Below, piece by piece: positions 63,451-64,000 of a stretch of DNA of 64,000 bases. The stretch comes from Corallibacter vietnamensis (GTDB taxonomy: Bacteria > Bacteroidota > Bacteroidia > Flavobacteriales > Flavobacteriaceae), in assembly GCF_039537875.1 (NCBI RefSeq), contig NZ_BAABBI010000004.1, positions 1 through 64,000 on the forward strand. The letters are read 5' to 3'. The notes beneath the pieces were generated by a model that was not told the origin of the DNA, did not search any database, and saw only the letters and a list, made by a program, of their open reading frames with translations. The number at the start of each line of letters is the position of its first letter. Within the stretch, counting starts at the first letter, position 1. The translations under genes were made by a program, and so were the position numbers.

Positions 63451-63683
63451 GTAACGGATTAGGCTATGAGTAGTTGCGTGTTTAAGCACTAAAGTTAGCA
63501 AATAATCACGGATAGAAAATCCGAGAGACACGAGCACGAAGTGCGAACTGTACGTTAGTAAATTTTTGTAAGTAAGCTAGAACTAGCAAAATCAGGATTG
63601 ATATATGATGATGCTTATAAAAGTACTTTAGCGAAAAATTAATAGATTTTTACTTGTTTTTTACCATAGTACTTTGTTAGCAG
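63451..63683 (-). repeat. Long palindromic repeat unit R15 (long form, inverted)
   Basis: It reads GTAACGGATTAGGCTATGAG, then GACACGAGCACGAAGTGCGA, ATATATGATGATGCTTATAA and ACCATAGTACTTTGTTAGC. It is almost identical to R13 and, inverted, to R2 and R5. Confidence 0.92.
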
Positions 63684-63686
63684 TAG

Positions 63687-64000
63687 TTATTCTTTCGGAT
63701 TAATAATTTTCGGCAGAACACGAGTATAACATCTAACATTCACTTTCCGTTTTCGGTAAGTAGATTTTATTATATTTAATTCCGTAACTGCTTTTTTAAT
63801 ATCTTTTTCAAATTCAGGTGCACTTGGATATCCTTTAGTAGCAATATCAGTCACGTTTCCATTTTTATCAACTGTAAACCAAACATACATTTCTCCAGAA
63901 TACTCATAGTCTTTTTTAATCATAGCCAAAATTTGGTCACGTAAACTTTTTTCCAAGCATTGAGTTCTTTCTTTATCGTCTGAAATTGCATCGCAATCAC
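63687..64000 (-). CDS. TonB-C-terminal-like protein, partial (cut by window edge)
   Basis: The readable part is the last 104 residues, open to base 64000. Upstream of the first Leu/TTG the frame continues as DCDAISDDKERTQCLEKS, so the true start is outside. The domain contains MYVWFTVDKNGNVTDIATKG and FEKDIKKAVTELNIIKSTYR, the beta-alpha-beta pattern of the TonB C-terminal fold, with two Cys residues before it, a layout I recall in flavobacterial exported TonB-like proteins. It may bind an outer-membrane partner. It is another single gene followed by a repeat. Confidence 0.7.
   Translation of the reverse strand, partial: DCDAISDDKERTQCLEKSLRDQILAMIKKDYEYSGEMYVWFTVDKNGNVTDIATKGYPSAPEFEKDIKKAVTELNIIKSTYRKRKVNVRCYTRVLPKIINPKE

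Overview
The window is AT-rich chromosomal DNA that looks like a member of the Flavobacteriaceae (Bacteroidota). The evidence is the Bacteroidota promoter type (TTG, 18-19 bases, TAnnTTTG), the many lipoproteins with a Cys-Ser/Asn-Asp-rich start, and families typical of that group (DUF4294, DUF3667, DUF6705-like, M61 peptidase, BatA-type vWA protein, NtrC-like regulator with a sigma-54 promoter, a cysteine-free Nth). I see no tRNA, rRNA or CRISPR array.

Layout. (1) 1-17.0 kb is accessory DNA. It starts with the N-terminal part of an IS110-family recombinase, followed by single genes or small gene groups: lipoproteins, membrane proteins, a DUF5677 protein, an ACP-like protein, AraC plus serine hydrolase, LysE/LysR/GNAT, and an SGNH/MBOAT O-acylation pair. 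Each group is followed by a copy of one family of long imperfect-palindrome repeats. (2) 17.3-57.3 kb is mostly ordinary chromosome: M42 peptidase, Nudix, PrsW, a three-gene biotin-dependent acyl-CoA carboxylase, a sigma-54-type operon with glutamate dehydrogenase and its two-component system, MFS and MarC transporters, S10 and M61 peptidases, a Bat-like protein with an inactive dihydroorotase homologue, Bcp, Nth, an ECF sigma factor and UvrA. (3) 57.49-58.60 kb is a 21-bp tandem array of about 53 units. (4) 58.6-64 kb is a second accessory block with the same repeats in the opposite orientation, holding minus-strand genes: a PLD nuclease with helicase-associated domains, a HExxH protein, a membrane protein, a metallophosphoesterase and a partial TonB-like protein.

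How it fits together. In both accessory blocks the repeat sits 3' of its gene in a fixed relative orientation, as in arrays of mobile gene cassettes. The repeats fold on paper into long hairpins with ACAAC/GTTGT outer ends and inner arms of the type GACACGAGC/GCTCGTGTC. The two blocks face each other across the core region, so near-identical copies are inverted repeats about 55 kb apart. No integrase gene is inside the window. In the core, the clearest circuit is a cytoplasmic GAF-type histidine kinase and NtrC-like regulator lying upstream of a strong -24/-12 promoter, which would drive a 59-residue Cys-rich protein, glutamate dehydrogenase, a GreA/Rnk-like protein and a 126-residue unknown.

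Two small genes (29754-29933 and 49477-49623) and one probable frameshifted gene (3650-4155) were found by reading the sequence directly. All family assignments come from recognition of motifs, without database searches.
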